NCBI GenBank assembly: GCA_964415885.1
Contig: CAYQCE010000006.1
Location: 28,932-92,931, forward strand
DNA: 64,000 nt
Direction: 5' to 3'
Source of the DNA: CAYQCE01 sp964415885
GTDB lineage: Bacteria > Zixibacteria > MSB-5A5 > JAABVY01 > JAHJOQ01
The notes below the pieces were generated by a model that was not told the DNA's origin, did not search any database, and saw nothing but the letters and a program-made list of their open reading frames with translations. Both the position numbers and the translations under genes were made by a program. Positions 33,997 through 42,692 of this stretch are shown here, in pieces. Position 1 is the stretch's first letter. Each line of letters starts with the position of its first letter.

Positions 33997-35124
33997 TTAA
34001 GCTTCGATCAGTTCAACGTTTGCGCGCGGAATGATCGCCTTCTCACCGTCCTCGAATTCGACACCCAGAATACGAGCCATCGACTCCGACTCGAGCTTGT
34101 GAAGTTCCGGCTGCAGATCGGTCACCTTGCCGAGCTTGCCGAAGTACGGCTGACGGATCACGCGGATCGGCGATCCGATTCCGAGGCCGGCGGACTTCTC
34201 CTCGTCCTCGTCCGACATAACACGCTTTTCGCCCTCGAAGGGGATTACGACTTCGGGACGAATGACACCCGCACGGATCTGCGTGGCACCGTTTATACAG
34301 GCCATCATCCCTTCCTTCGACTTGAGAAGCTCAAATGTGCGTCCGGCCATCATAATCTCGCCGAAACCCTCGGTAACCACGAGTGAAACACCGACATCCT
34401 CGTTGCCGGTGATCGCGACACCGATGTCCTGGCCGAGGAAATCACGGAGATCCTGGTCATCAAATCCACCTACGACAATGCCCTTGGCCTTGACATCGAC
34501 GGCCTTGCGGATAGCATCGGCGGTAACGAGACTGCCACCGACAATCACTTTGTCCTTGCAGGAGTCATCGATCAGAGAATCGGTCAGGACCTGGCTGCTG
34601 TTGTCGACTACCATCTTGATTTCGCCGTGTGTCTCGCCACCGATTCCGAAAATACCCTGCACGAACGTGCCGACTGTCTCGACGACTACGCCCTCCGTCT
34701 CGATAACCTCCTTAACCGTGCCGTCGAGATAGGCTTTCACCTCGACAGGTATCGGATGTCCGCGGAGCAGTACCTGTCCGGTAACGTTCGAGACATTCTC
34801 CACGCTGCCGTCGATTTTGGACTTCGCCTCGGACTTGAACAGACCGAAGAAGCTCTTGGTCATGGCGATGGTCTCGCCTTTTTCGATCGGCTCGCCTTCC
34901 TTTTTGAGCATTGCATCCGGTACATCCTCCGGCGGAAGACCGAGAATGTTCGCAACATTCATCGGCTCGACGTTTCCAGGAAGGTCCGTCCGGGCAACCA
35001 CTGTGTCCGGTTCCACACTGTCACCGACTTTGACGACAACTTCGCCCTTGAGCGGGAGGATTCTCCGTTTCCGGATAACCATCTTCTCCGTGACTTTCAG
35101 GCCGGGCGTATATGCATGAGCCAT
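33997..35124 (-). CDS. Cytosolic protein with barrel-sandwich-like N-terminus and KOW-like C-terminus, partner of the membrane cassettes
   Basis: 375 aa, no signal or membrane helix. The N-terminal part (about 20-150; LPLKGEVVVKVGDSVEPDTVVAR, GQVLLRGHPIPVEV, AYLDGTVKEVIETEGVVVET) resembles lipoyl/RnfC-type barrel-sandwich sheets but lacks a modifiable MK lysine. The middle (about 185-290; KDKVIVGGSLVTADAIRKAV, GIVVGGFDDQDLRDFLG, VVTEGFG) is alpha/beta. The end (about 320-375; IRVIRQPYFGKLGKVTDL to FEDGEKAIIPRANVELIE) looks like a KOW/SH3 barrel. It lies between the GlmL-like ATPase and the cassettes in the same direction, so it may link the ATPase to the membrane complex (inference). Confidence 0.85.
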   Translation of the reverse strand: MAHAYTPGLKVTEKMVIRKRRILPLKGEVVVKVGDSVEPDTVVARTDLPGNVEPMNVANILGLPPEDVPDAMLKKEGEPIEKGETIAMTKSFFGLFKSEAKSKIDGSVENVSNVTGQVLLRGHPIPVEVKAYLDGTVKEVIETEGVVVETVGTFVQGIFGIGGETHGEIKMVVDNSSQVLTDSLIDDSCKDKVIVGGSLVTADAIRKAVDVKAKGIVVGGFDDQDLRDFLGQDIGVAITGNEDVGVSLVVTEGFGEIMMAGRTFELLKSKEGMMACINGATQIRAGVIRPEVVIPFEGEKRVMSDEDEEKSAGLGIGSPIRVIRQPYFGKLGKVTDLQPELHKLESESMARILGVEFEDGEKAIIPRANVELIEA

Positions 35125-35186
35125 TAATCTAACTCCTATCTATCAACGACGAATATTCTCGGGTATCATCAAACGACTTGCGCCAT

Positions 35187-37052
35187 CTAATCAAGCTTCT
35201 TCTTCAGGGCATCAACCGGGTAGATGTCGAGCTCGGCTATCCACTCGAGTAACTTTTCAACTCTTCGGCTGTCTTCCTCAGGTGGCGTGAATGGCCTCCC
35301 GCGGCCATCGAGGATTATACCCACCACTCCACCGGAAATTGTCGTCTCGACCTGATGACCCTTTCCATTGCCGACATCATGATTCCGATCCGGCTTCAGA
35401 GCGGCCTTTGCCTTGAACGGCAGGTCGGTTTCCTTGTCGAAACCGAGCTTTATAAGCTTCATCTGACCGGGCACCAGTTCGCCCTCCTCGCTCTTGCCAT
35501 CGGGAAGCTCTATCTTGTAGTGCATGAGGGGCTTATTGCCCTTCTGCTCCCCGATAGGGGCGATGCACGTCCCGAGATGAATCAGGCAGTCCTTCTCGAA
35601 CACCTCGGTCGCTGCCGCCTGATGAACCTCTGCCAGCACACCGAGCTGCGGCATCATAAAGATCGAATCGACCGCGAGCCGGGTTATACCCTCCGGCTGG
35701 AATGCGTCGATCATCATCAGAGCCGACTGCTGGCGGCGAGGAGCGTGCGATAGCACACCGCCGGAGCCGATCAACATATCGAGAGACATCATATTGACGA
35801 GTGTTTTTCCCGATGCGCTCTGGCTGAATGCGTCCGCGATAGTTCTCTGCTGCTGCACGCCCTTGAGCACGGTCGCGAAACTCTTGTGCTGCACCAGTGC
35901 AAGCCTGAGCGCCTCGCGAGCGATCGCCTGCTCGAACACGAGCTCCTCCATCGACTGCGGGATAGTGGTCGGACGGATCATCTTGTTTTTCACGCGGTTA
36001 CGCAGGTCGCGCTCATCGAGATGGAACGGCACCCACCGCATGACATTCTTGATACCCGCTTCCTTGAACACATTCGACACCGAATAGCTCATTCCGAGGT
36101 TCGCGGACACTGTCCTGTTGAATACATCCTGGAAAACAGAGAAGACATCGGTGGTCGCCCCGCCGATATCGACTCCGAGAGCCTCTATATCGTTTATATC
36201 TGCAATAGTCTTGATAATCGATCCCACCGCACCCGGCGTCGGCATGATCGGAGCATCTGTCCAGCTCATCAACTTGCTGTAGCCGGGAGCCTGCGCCATT
36301 ACGTGCTCCATAAAGAGATCGTGGATCTTCTCACGCGCCGGCATCAGGTTTTCTCTCTCGAGCACGGGTCGGATATTGTCTACAATCTCGAGGTCGACCT
36401 TGTCGGCAAGTGTGTCGGATATCTTATCGCGGGCGTTCTTGTTACCGGCATAGATCACCGGCAATTGATAGCCGGATCCGAGGCGCGGTCTCGGGTCGGC
36501 GGCGGAGATCAACTCTGCGAGTTCCACGACGTGAGTCGTCGTGCCACCGTCAATACCTCCGGACAGGAGTATCATGTCGGGGCGAAGATGACGGATACGT
36601 TCAATCTGCTCGTGAGGCTGGCGCTTGTCGTTGGACGCTATAACATCCATCACTATCGACCCGGCACCCAACGCGGCGCGCTCAGCGGATTCCGCGGTCA
36701 TCGTACGAACCACGCCCGCAACCATCATCTGAAGGCCACCGCCTGCGGATGATGTCGAGAAGTAGGCATCAGTTCCCACCCGGCTGCCGTTCTTGTCCGC
36801 TCTCGGGGAGATAATGCGGTTTTCCTCATCGAGCAGCTTTCGTCCGGACAGCTCCTCGATTTCCTGTACGGCATTGAGCACTCCCATAGTGACATCCTCG
36901 AAGGGAGCCTCCACAGTCGTCGGCGCTTCACCGCGTGAGATAAGCCGGTATTCACCCTCACGCTTTTCGATCAGGATCGCCTTGGTGGTGGTCGATCCAC
37001 AATCCGTCGCGAGAATGACTTCAATATCTTCAGGTTTAAGATTCTTGGCCAT
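35187..37052 (-). CDS. GlmL/MutL-like ATPase of the Hsp70/actin fold
   Basis: 621 aa, longer than classical glutamate mutase MutL (about 460). The nucleotide-binding motifs of the ASKHA fold are present: phosphate-1 TDCGSTTTKAILIE (about 15-28), phosphate-2 LGVDIGGATTDVFSVF (about 290) and adenosine loop GSGGVLSHAP (about 430). The extra C-terminal part (about 470-621) is mixed beta with basic stretches. Family knowledge: MutL/GlmL accompanies B12-dependent glutamate mutase. No mutase or B12 gene is near; instead it heads the membrane-cassette array, 62 bases before the KOW-like gene. AAGGA precedes the ATG; a near-consensus promoter is at 37147-37175. Confidence 0.9.
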   Translation of the reverse strand: MAKNLKPEDIEVILATDCGSTTTKAILIEKREGEYRLISRGEAPTTVEAPFEDVTMGVLNAVQEIEELSGRKLLDEENRIISPRADKNGSRVGTDAYFSTSSAGGGLQMMVAGVVRTMTAESAERAALGAGSIVMDVIASNDKRQPHEQIERIRHLRPDMILLSGGIDGGTTTHVVELAELISAADPRPRLGSGYQLPVIYAGNKNARDKISDTLADKVDLEIVDNIRPVLERENLMPAREKIHDLFMEHVMAQAPGYSKLMSWTDAPIMPTPGAVGSIIKTIADINDIEALGVDIGGATTDVFSVFQDVFNRTVSANLGMSYSVSNVFKEAGIKNVMRWVPFHLDERDLRNRVKNKMIRPTTIPQSMEELVFEQAIAREALRLALVQHKSFATVLKGVQQQRTIADAFSQSASGKTLVNMMSLDMLIGSGGVLSHAPRRQQSALMMIDAFQPEGITRLAVDSIFMMPQLGVLAEVHQAAATEVFEKDCLIHLGTCIAPIGEQKGNKPLMHYKIELPDGKSEEGELVPGQMKLIKLGFDKETDLPFKAKAALKPDRNHDVGNGKGHQVETTISGGVVGIILDGRGRPFTPPEEDSRRVEKLLEWIAELDIYPVDALKKKLD

Positions 37053-37146
37053 CTACCATATCCTTACTGTAATATGTAGAAACAGAATACACATTTCTCC
37101 TCCAGGACGGATGCACTCCCGTCACCTCGAACTTTTAAGGTGCACA

Positions 37147-37175
37147 AATTAAACAAACCTGTCCGCTTTTGTCAA
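37147..37175 (-). promoter_or_regulatory. Putative promoter of the GlmL-like ATPase gene
   Basis: Minus strand TTGACA, 17 bases, TTAATT (or 16 bases, TTTAAT). Predicted leader about 85 nt. It sits in the divergent intergenic region shared with the glycan cluster; on the plus strand a weak TTGAAA (37251) precedes the first glycosyltransferase gene. Confidence 0.6.
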
Positions 37176-37336
37176 GCCGTCTGAGGTCGGTGACGATTGA
37201 TTCGCCCGATGCAACTCCCGATGCCGAACCATATACGACTATCTTTTTGCTTGAAAACAGATCAAAGATTCGTACCATTCCTGTGTGGAAACTGCCCCGC
37301 GCCGGTGTCGGGGCATGGTAAGAGGGCGAATCCTAA

Positions 37337-38299
37337 ATGAGAATCCTCATTGTCGGTCCGATACCTCCGCCCTACGGCGGGATATCGGTGTATGTCTACC
37401 GCCTGGCACACAGGCTTACCCGCGAGGGACACATTGTCCGAATTGTAGACTACGGCAGGAAGTCCCGGTTCGGACGCTTGCTCGCGCTGATTAACATCCT
37501 GCTCTCACGAAAAGACTATATCCACGTCAACTGCAGCTCTACCGGCATAGCGTTGCTGTTGACCTGGTCGCGACTCTCGCGCAAAACGCAGTTCACCGCG
37601 CACGGTGAGGGAATCCGGGGGTGGAGCAGGCGTAAACTCAAGATTATGGACAGAGTCCTGAGGCGATGTGATACCGTAATGCTTGTCGGCGACCATCTTA
37701 AGAAGCTCTATGACGATTATCTGAGCGAACCTCTGCACAATATAAAGATAAACAGCGCGTTCATACCGCCGCCGCCGGAAGATGAGGCTGGTATACTTGC
37801 TTTATACTCGGAGGCAACCAAAACCTTCGTGGACCAACACAAACCTCTGATGATCGCCAATGCGTACAGGATCGAGTTTCACGACAACACCGACTTGTAC
37901 GGTATCGATATGTGCATTGATCTCGTCGAGAGGCTGAAACCGGACTACCCGAACATAGGTCTGCTATTCGCTCTGGCTGATATTGGAGACTACCAGTATT
38001 TCGACGGCATGAAGCGCAAAGTCTCCGATGCTGGTTTGAATGAGAACTTTCTCTTTCTGACCGGTCAGAAAGAGCTATGGCCCCTTTTCAAGAAAGCTGA
38101 CCTGATGGTACGCCCGACATGCGTCGACGGCTTCGGGATCAGCATCGCAGAGGCGCTTCACTTCGGCTGCCCGGCTGTTGCGAGCGATGTCTGCGCACGC
38201 GCCAAAGGGACGAGAGTATTCCGAAACCGCAACTTGGATGATTTTGAAAGAAGATGTCGCATAGCGCTTGAAGAAAAGATCGAAACCACGGTCAATTGA
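37337..38299 (+). CDS. Glycosyltransferase family 4
   Basis: 320 aa. GT-B fold: N-terminal IVGPIPPPYGGISVYVYRLAHRL (about 4-26) and the C-terminal acceptor/donor motif with Glu-x7-Glu-like spacing in RPTCVDGFGISIAEALHFGCPAVASDV (about 255-282). It transfers a sugar from a nucleotide donor to a lipid-linked or surface glycan. Somewhat short for GT4 (usual 350-400). GAGG upstream of the ATG. First gene of the glycan cluster. Confidence 0.9.
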   Translation: MRILIVGPIPPPYGGISVYVYRLAHRLTREGHIVRIVDYGRKSRFGRLLALINILLSRKDYIHVNCSSTGIALLLTWSRLSRKTQFTAHGEGIRGWSRRKLKIMDRVLRRCDTVMLVGDHLKKLYDDYLSEPLHNIKINSAFIPPPPEDEAGILALYSEATKTFVDQHKPLMIANAYRIEFHDNTDLYGIDMCIDLVERLKPDYPNIGLLFALADIGDYQYFDGMKRKVSDAGLNENFLFLTGQKELWPLFKKADLMVRPTCVDGFGISIAEALHFGCPAVASDVCARAKGTRVFRNRNLDDFERRCRIALEEKIETTVN

Positions 38300-38323
38300 C
38301 GCGGAATGACATTGCGAGGCAAA

Positions 38324-39541
38324 ATGAAGATCGAAAAATGCAGGTACTTTAACGATCACAGGACGTCCTGCTCGCTTATGATCGACGATCTGTCGAACAC
38401 GGCGACGACCCTCGACGGCGAAGTGAGACCTTGGAACGACTGGGGCTACGGTAAAGACTCTGAGCACAGTCTCTATAGCTATCTCAAGCGGACACTTCTC
38501 GCGCAGTTTCCGGAGATCAAAGGCACCTTCTTCTACCCCATCGCCTCGCACGCAGTCCAGAATCCAAGCTCGAACTGGAGGATACTCCAGGAGCCGGTGG
38601 ACGCTGAATTCATCGGGTTCATCTCGGAAATCTCAGACAGATTCGATCTCGCCTTTCATGGCACGAGCCACGGTAGATACATTGATTTTGACAATCCGGA
38701 AATCGCCGGAAACTTCGAGCAGGAGTTCTCCTATCTAACCGAAAGTGACATTCCTCGCATCAAAAAGCAGATTGACACAGCGGAGGAGAGCCTCGGGGTA
38801 GTGTTCACCGGCGGCAAATGTCCAGGCATCGTGAAGAACGAATTCACGGACGGGATTATCCGGGCACTTGGTTTCAAGTGGTGGACTCTCAATGAGGTAG
38901 TAGTGAACCGTAAACATGATAAGAACAGGCATACCTACATGGATGCCGACGGTCCCCTCCTGCTCCCGATGAACCTGATCGGCAACTGCCTGTCCCGATG
39001 CGTAAAAGACGGGGGCGGCTCACGGCAGTTCATTCGCGGGCTCAGACGCAATGTCGCGCATTTCCGCATCGAGAGGTTCATCGGCTACCTGTACGATCGG
39101 GGATATCCGATCACTATACAGGAACATTTCCAGAATCAGCGAACAGACGGAAAAAGGCAGCTTCCTAATCTTTTCGACGACCTCCCTTCGGTGGAACAGC
39201 TCTATGGCATCCTTCGAGGAGCCGATATATGGCATGCAACATCTTCGGATATCGCACACTCTCTCGAAAGCTGTGACAGGTCGGAAGTGATTCGACAGGA
39301 CGACAACGCTTTCACAGTTGAGTATGATGGTTCATGGGAGCGACCCTTCCTATCTCTGAAGTGCGATACTCCGGTGCTGACAGAAGTTGAATCCGGTATC
39401 GCACACAAGGGCATATACAAGCAGGGAATGTGGATATTCAACAATGTCGCCGAGGGCATGTATCGCGTCGGTGGTATCGAATATAGGGGAAGCAGGTTGG
39501 CAGACAGAGTTACCCGCCACAAAAGCGGAGGAAAAGCATGA
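38324..39541 (+). CDS. NodB-like polysaccharide deacetylase-type protein
   Basis: About 405 aa. Divergent NodB-type barrel: acidic SLMIDDL (Asp21, Asp22), metal-type HGTSH (His112, His116), a GGKCPG loop and TIQEHF towards the end. The C-terminal 90 residues look like a beta-sandwich. It may deacetylate an N-acetylated sugar or act as a glycosidase of related fold. An ATG at 38306 is in frame but has no ribosome site; GAGG lies 4 nt before 38324, which is also short, so the start is not settled. Its end overlaps the next gene by 4 nt. Confidence 0.75.
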   Translation: MKIEKCRYFNDHRTSCSLMIDDLSNTATTLDGEVRPWNDWGYGKDSEHSLYSYLKRTLLAQFPEIKGTFFYPIASHAVQNPSSNWRILQEPVDAEFIGFISEISDRFDLAFHGTSHGRYIDFDNPEIAGNFEQEFSYLTESDIPRIKKQIDTAEESLGVVFTGGKCPGIVKNEFTDGIIRALGFKWWTLNEVVVNRKHDKNRHTYMDADGPLLLPMNLIGNCLSRCVKDGGGSRQFIRGLRRNVAHFRIERFIGYLYDRGYPITIQEHFQNQRTDGKRQLPNLFDDLPSVEQLYGILRGADIWHATSSDIAHSLESCDRSEVIRQDDNAFTVEYDGSWERPFLSLKCDTPVLTEVESGIAHKGIYKQGMWIFNNVAEGMYRVGGIEYRGSRLADRVTRHKSGGKA

Positions 39542-40539
39542 TAGAGTACAAGGTAGATGAGATCAGATATGAGGAGATGATCACACTGCAGGAGGCGAAC
39601 AACATCCGCAACGAAATGACCGAAGATCGATTCAACTGGCTCTACTACAAGAATCCGTTCGGCAACAGCTACTTCTATTGCGCCTACGATGACGGTCGCC
39701 TCGTTGGGACTCAGGTGTCGCTGCCGCTCACAATGCAGGTCAATGGCGAGACAGTGAACACTGTTATGTCGATGAACTCCCTGATCGATTCGAGCTGCCG
39801 GGGGAAGGGAGTCTGGAAGAAGCTGATTAACATGAACCACGAGGACCAGGCCGAGCGGGGTACCGCATACATATGGGGCTTTCCGAATGATGCCTCTTAC
39901 CCGATCTTCATTAACAAGGTCGGATGGAAAGACATCTGCTATGTCAATTACTACCGCTGCGTCTTAAAGGACTCAGAAACGGGCTCAATTGGGAGACGAG
40001 TTGCCGAGAAAGGGATCGGTCTCGTCACGAGGACTACAACCGGGGGCAGAAGGAAGAGACTGTCCATTGAGCTTGCCGACTTTGATCTCGACGCAATCCG
40101 GGCCAAAGACGATGAGATATCGGTGCTCCAGTCAGTAGAATACGTCAAATGGCGTTTCATCGACATACCGGAGGGCGGCTACGCGCTGAAGACCATTCGT
40201 AGAGGAAGAGGAGGCGACCCGGTTGGGTTTGTGGCGTACAAGGTGCGTGACGGGATCATGCATGTATTCGATTATCGGATAAGTGACAAGACGCTTGAAA
40301 AAGAGATTCCGTTTCTGCTTCAGGCGGAAGCGTTGGACCGTGACTTCCGAAGGATCGATATCTGCCTGTCGACATCGACCGGCGCGATTCCGCACTTCGA
40401 AGCGGCGAAATTCATCAAGAGAGAGGGTGCGGTCACAGGCGGCCGAGTGTTTGACCTGACATATGCCAATGCGTTCGACCAGCCGTGGAGCATAAACATG
40501 GCTGATCTCGATATATACTTCAACAAACCGTTCGAGTAG
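39538..40539 (+). CDS. GNAT-fold N-acetyltransferase
   Basis: 333 aa. The N-terminal GNAT core (about 10-130) has GRLVGTQVSLPL, a SLIDSSCRGKGVWKKLI acetyl-CoA loop and AYIWGFPNDASYPIFINKVGWKD. The second half (about 200-330) is a weaker GNAT-like repeat, as in double-GNAT or FemAB-like enzymes. It probably acylates an amino sugar of the surface glycan. Translation is coupled by an ATGA overlap with the preceding gene. Confidence 0.82.
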   Translation: MIEYKVDEIRYEEMITLQEANNIRNEMTEDRFNWLYYKNPFGNSYFYCAYDDGRLVGTQVSLPLTMQVNGETVNTVMSMNSLIDSSCRGKGVWKKLINMNHEDQAERGTAYIWGFPNDASYPIFINKVGWKDICYVNYYRCVLKDSETGSIGRRVAEKGIGLVTRTTTGGRRKRLSIELADFDLDAIRAKDDEISVLQSVEYVKWRFIDIPEGGYALKTIRRGRGGDPVGFVAYKVRDGIMHVFDYRISDKTLEKEIPFLLQAEALDRDFRRIDICLSTSTGAIPHFEAAKFIKREGAVTGGRVFDLTYANAFDQPWSINMADLDIYFNKPFE

Positions 40540-40563
40540 TGATCGTTCGGAGGAACCTCGGTC

Positions 40564-41853
40564 ATGAACAGAATCGCTCTGACATTGAAAGGACTGACTG
40601 ACAAGGGGTTCTTTCATCTGCTATCCGCGAATTTCGTGATCGGGTTTCTCGCTTTCGGCTCACAATTGCTCGTAGCCAAGTTTCTCTCGCCCGAAGAGAT
40701 CGGAAGGATCAAGACGATGCAATCGTACATCGGCATCGCGACGATCCTTGCGGGATTCGGGTTCAACACCGCTGTTCTCAAACTCTGCTCCGAGAGAAGA
40801 CCGGACCCGGAGAAGGGATTCATCCTCAAGAGAAATCTTCTCTATACTGTCGTGCCACTCGCGGCGGTTCTCGCGATAATCGCTATTGCTGCGAGTCTCG
40901 GCTGGACCTCGCCGGACTCGAAGATCAACCGCTGGCTTGTCGTCTTCATGCTCATGCTGCCCGGTTCGGCATACACGGCGTTACTGATCGGCTACTTACA
41001 GGCTCGAAAGCGGATTCATCTGATGGCCTATGCCCAGACCACTGTGCGGGTGGCGGGTGCCGCTCTGCTCGTGGCAGCCACATACCTCTTCGGGTTTCCG
41101 GGATTCGTGTATACGTCCGTAGCTGTCAGCACGGCGGCGATAATACCGCTTTTCGGTCTGGTGAAACAGGACCTGAAACACTTGTCGAAGGTAGCTAATC
41201 CATTCCGGAAGAGCTTCTACTACGCCAAATGGAGCACTGCAAACAACACGCTCGGCACTGTAGCGAGTTTTCTCGATATTCTGTTTCTCAATTTCATGGT
41301 ATCCGACAGAACCGAGTTCGGATATTACGGCATCGCGACAATATTCGTGGTCGGCCTGAATTCCGTGACTACGACAGTGCAGAAGATCGCCATGCCGTAC
41401 TTCTCCGAAAAAAGCGGAGACGAGCGGGAGTTTAGACGCGTTCTGAACAAGTATCAGAAGCAGCTTGTCATGCTCACGGGAGGTGTTGCGCTCGCTTCGA
41501 TAGTAATAGTACCGGAGTTCATAAAGATCGTCTACGGCAAGTCCTATTCGCCGGCAGGCGTCTACTTCCAGATTCTTGCTGTGAAATACTTCTTCTGGAG
41601 CTGTTCAGTTCTCTATGGCGTAGCGATCTGGGGAATCGGCAGAATGCAAAGCCTCTTTTCCTGTCTCGCGGCAATGGCACTGTTTTCTGCCGTAGCACTC
41701 TACCTGCTGATTTCCAAGTTCGATATAATGGGTGCCGCGATAGCGCAGACTCTATCTCATGGCTTTCTGTTCGTACTCGTATATTTCACGGCGCGACATG
41801 TAGTCAGCAAGCATTTCAGTGAACTCAATGCCGATTCCGGGATCGGGAGGTGA
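40564..41853 (+). CDS. Wzx-type polysaccharide flippase
   Basis: 429 aa, about 12 membrane helices, of the MVF/PST superfamily (NFVIGFLAFGSQLLVAKFLSPEEIGRIKTMQSY start typical of O-antigen transporters). It flips lipid-linked glycan units across the inner membrane. CGGAGGAA precedes the ATG. Its presence shows that the cluster makes an exported glycan. Confidence 0.9.
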   Translation: MNRIALTLKGLTDKGFFHLLSANFVIGFLAFGSQLLVAKFLSPEEIGRIKTMQSYIGIATILAGFGFNTAVLKLCSERRPDPEKGFILKRNLLYTVVPLAAVLAIIAIAASLGWTSPDSKINRWLVVFMLMLPGSAYTALLIGYLQARKRIHLMAYAQTTVRVAGAALLVAATYLFGFPGFVYTSVAVSTAAIIPLFGLVKQDLKHLSKVANPFRKSFYYAKWSTANNTLGTVASFLDILFLNFMVSDRTEFGYYGIATIFVVGLNSVTTTVQKIAMPYFSEKSGDEREFRRVLNKYQKQLVMLTGGVALASIVIVPEFIKIVYGKSYSPAGVYFQILAVKYFFWSCSVLYGVAIWGIGRMQSLFSCLAAMALFSAVALYLLISKFDIMGAAIAQTLSHGFLFVLVYFTARHVVSKHFSELNADSGIGR

Positions 41854-41862
41854 TGCGGTAAG

Positions 41863-42516
41863 ATGCAATTCAGGGACATTTTCAACCCATTCAAGTACTA
41901 CAGGTTCGCACGGATCAGAATCAAGCGGTACGCGCTGATGCGTCGTTTGAAGTCCGTCGGCGATAATTTCCTGTTCGATGTCGAGAGCTACATACTTGCT
42001 CCCGAGCAAATTGAGATCGGCAACAATGTCTTCATAGGAGAGCTTGCGCACATATCCGCAGACCTCAAGATCGGTAACAACGTCATGTTTGGCCCGAGGC
42101 CAATCATAATCGGAGGGAATCACTACTTCGGTGTCAAGGGACGGAGCAATTTTACGCTTCGTCCGCAGGGACGCGAGAACACGGAGCTGATTACTATCGA
42201 GGATGATACCTGGTTCGGTGCCGGCGTTGTGATTCTGAAGGGAGTCACCGCGGGCATCGGGACTATTGTCGGAGCCGGAAGCGTGGTCACGAAGTCCCTG
42301 CCGCCGTTCTGTGTGTCGGTAGGGAATCCATGCCGCCCTATCAAACTGGTATTTGACGACGTCACGATATACGACCATCTCGTGCAACTCGGCTATGATG
42401 AAGAATTTGCCCGGAAGACTGTCCAGCGAAGAAATACCGAGTTGGAAAAATGGGGTATGGAGAGTCTCTCGGTGATCGATCAAACGAGCACATATTGGGA
42501 GACGAAAGATCAGTAA
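41863..42516 (+). CDS. Left-handed beta-helix acyltransferase (hexapeptide repeat)
   Basis: 217 aa. Hexapeptide repeats from about 45 to 155 (IEIGNNVFIGELAHISADLKIGNNVMFGP, WFGAGVVILKGVTAGIGTIVGAGSVVTKSLP), then VGNPCRPIK, as in serine/maltose O-acetyltransferases and WbbJ-like enzymes. It probably O- or N-acetylates a sugar in the glycan pathway. It begins 9 bases after the flippase stop. Confidence 0.88.
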   Translation: MQFRDIFNPFKYYRFARIRIKRYALMRRLKSVGDNFLFDVESYILAPEQIEIGNNVFIGELAHISADLKIGNNVMFGPRPIIIGGNHYFGVKGRSNFTLRPQGRENTELITIEDDTWFGAGVVILKGVTAGIGTIVGAGSVVTKSLPPFCVSVGNPCRPIKLVFDDVTIYDHLVQLGYDEEFARKTVQRRNTELEKWGMESLSVIDQTSTYWETKDQ

Positions 42517-42536
42517 CGGGGACCTACAACGCCACT

Positions 42537-42692
42537 ATGACTGCAGAAAACATGGATTATTTGTTGATTACATCATCTCAATACCTCAAGATAGAAGATG
42601 GAAGCTGTGTCGTAAGGGCTCGGCGAGCTTCAAGTGAACACATCGTGACTTTGGTCAGCATCGGACATGACCTTGAGGAGGCTTGTTTATGA
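42537..42692 (+). CDS. Possible small coupled protein (51 aa)
   Basis: A 51-codon frame fills the gap between the acyltransferase and SDR genes. It ends in an ATGA overlap with the SDR start, the arrangement expected of a coupled gene. The ribosome site is weak (GGGGA about 14 nt away) and no family is recognised, so it may be chance. Confidence 0.3.
   Translation: MTAENMDYLLITSSQYLKIEDGSCVVRARRASSEHIVTLVSIGHDLEEACL

Noticed and set aside
42450..42692. 80-codon frame starting inside the acyltransferase gene
   Set aside because: The first 22 codons overlap the acyltransferase in another frame; only the shorter 51-codon version could be real.
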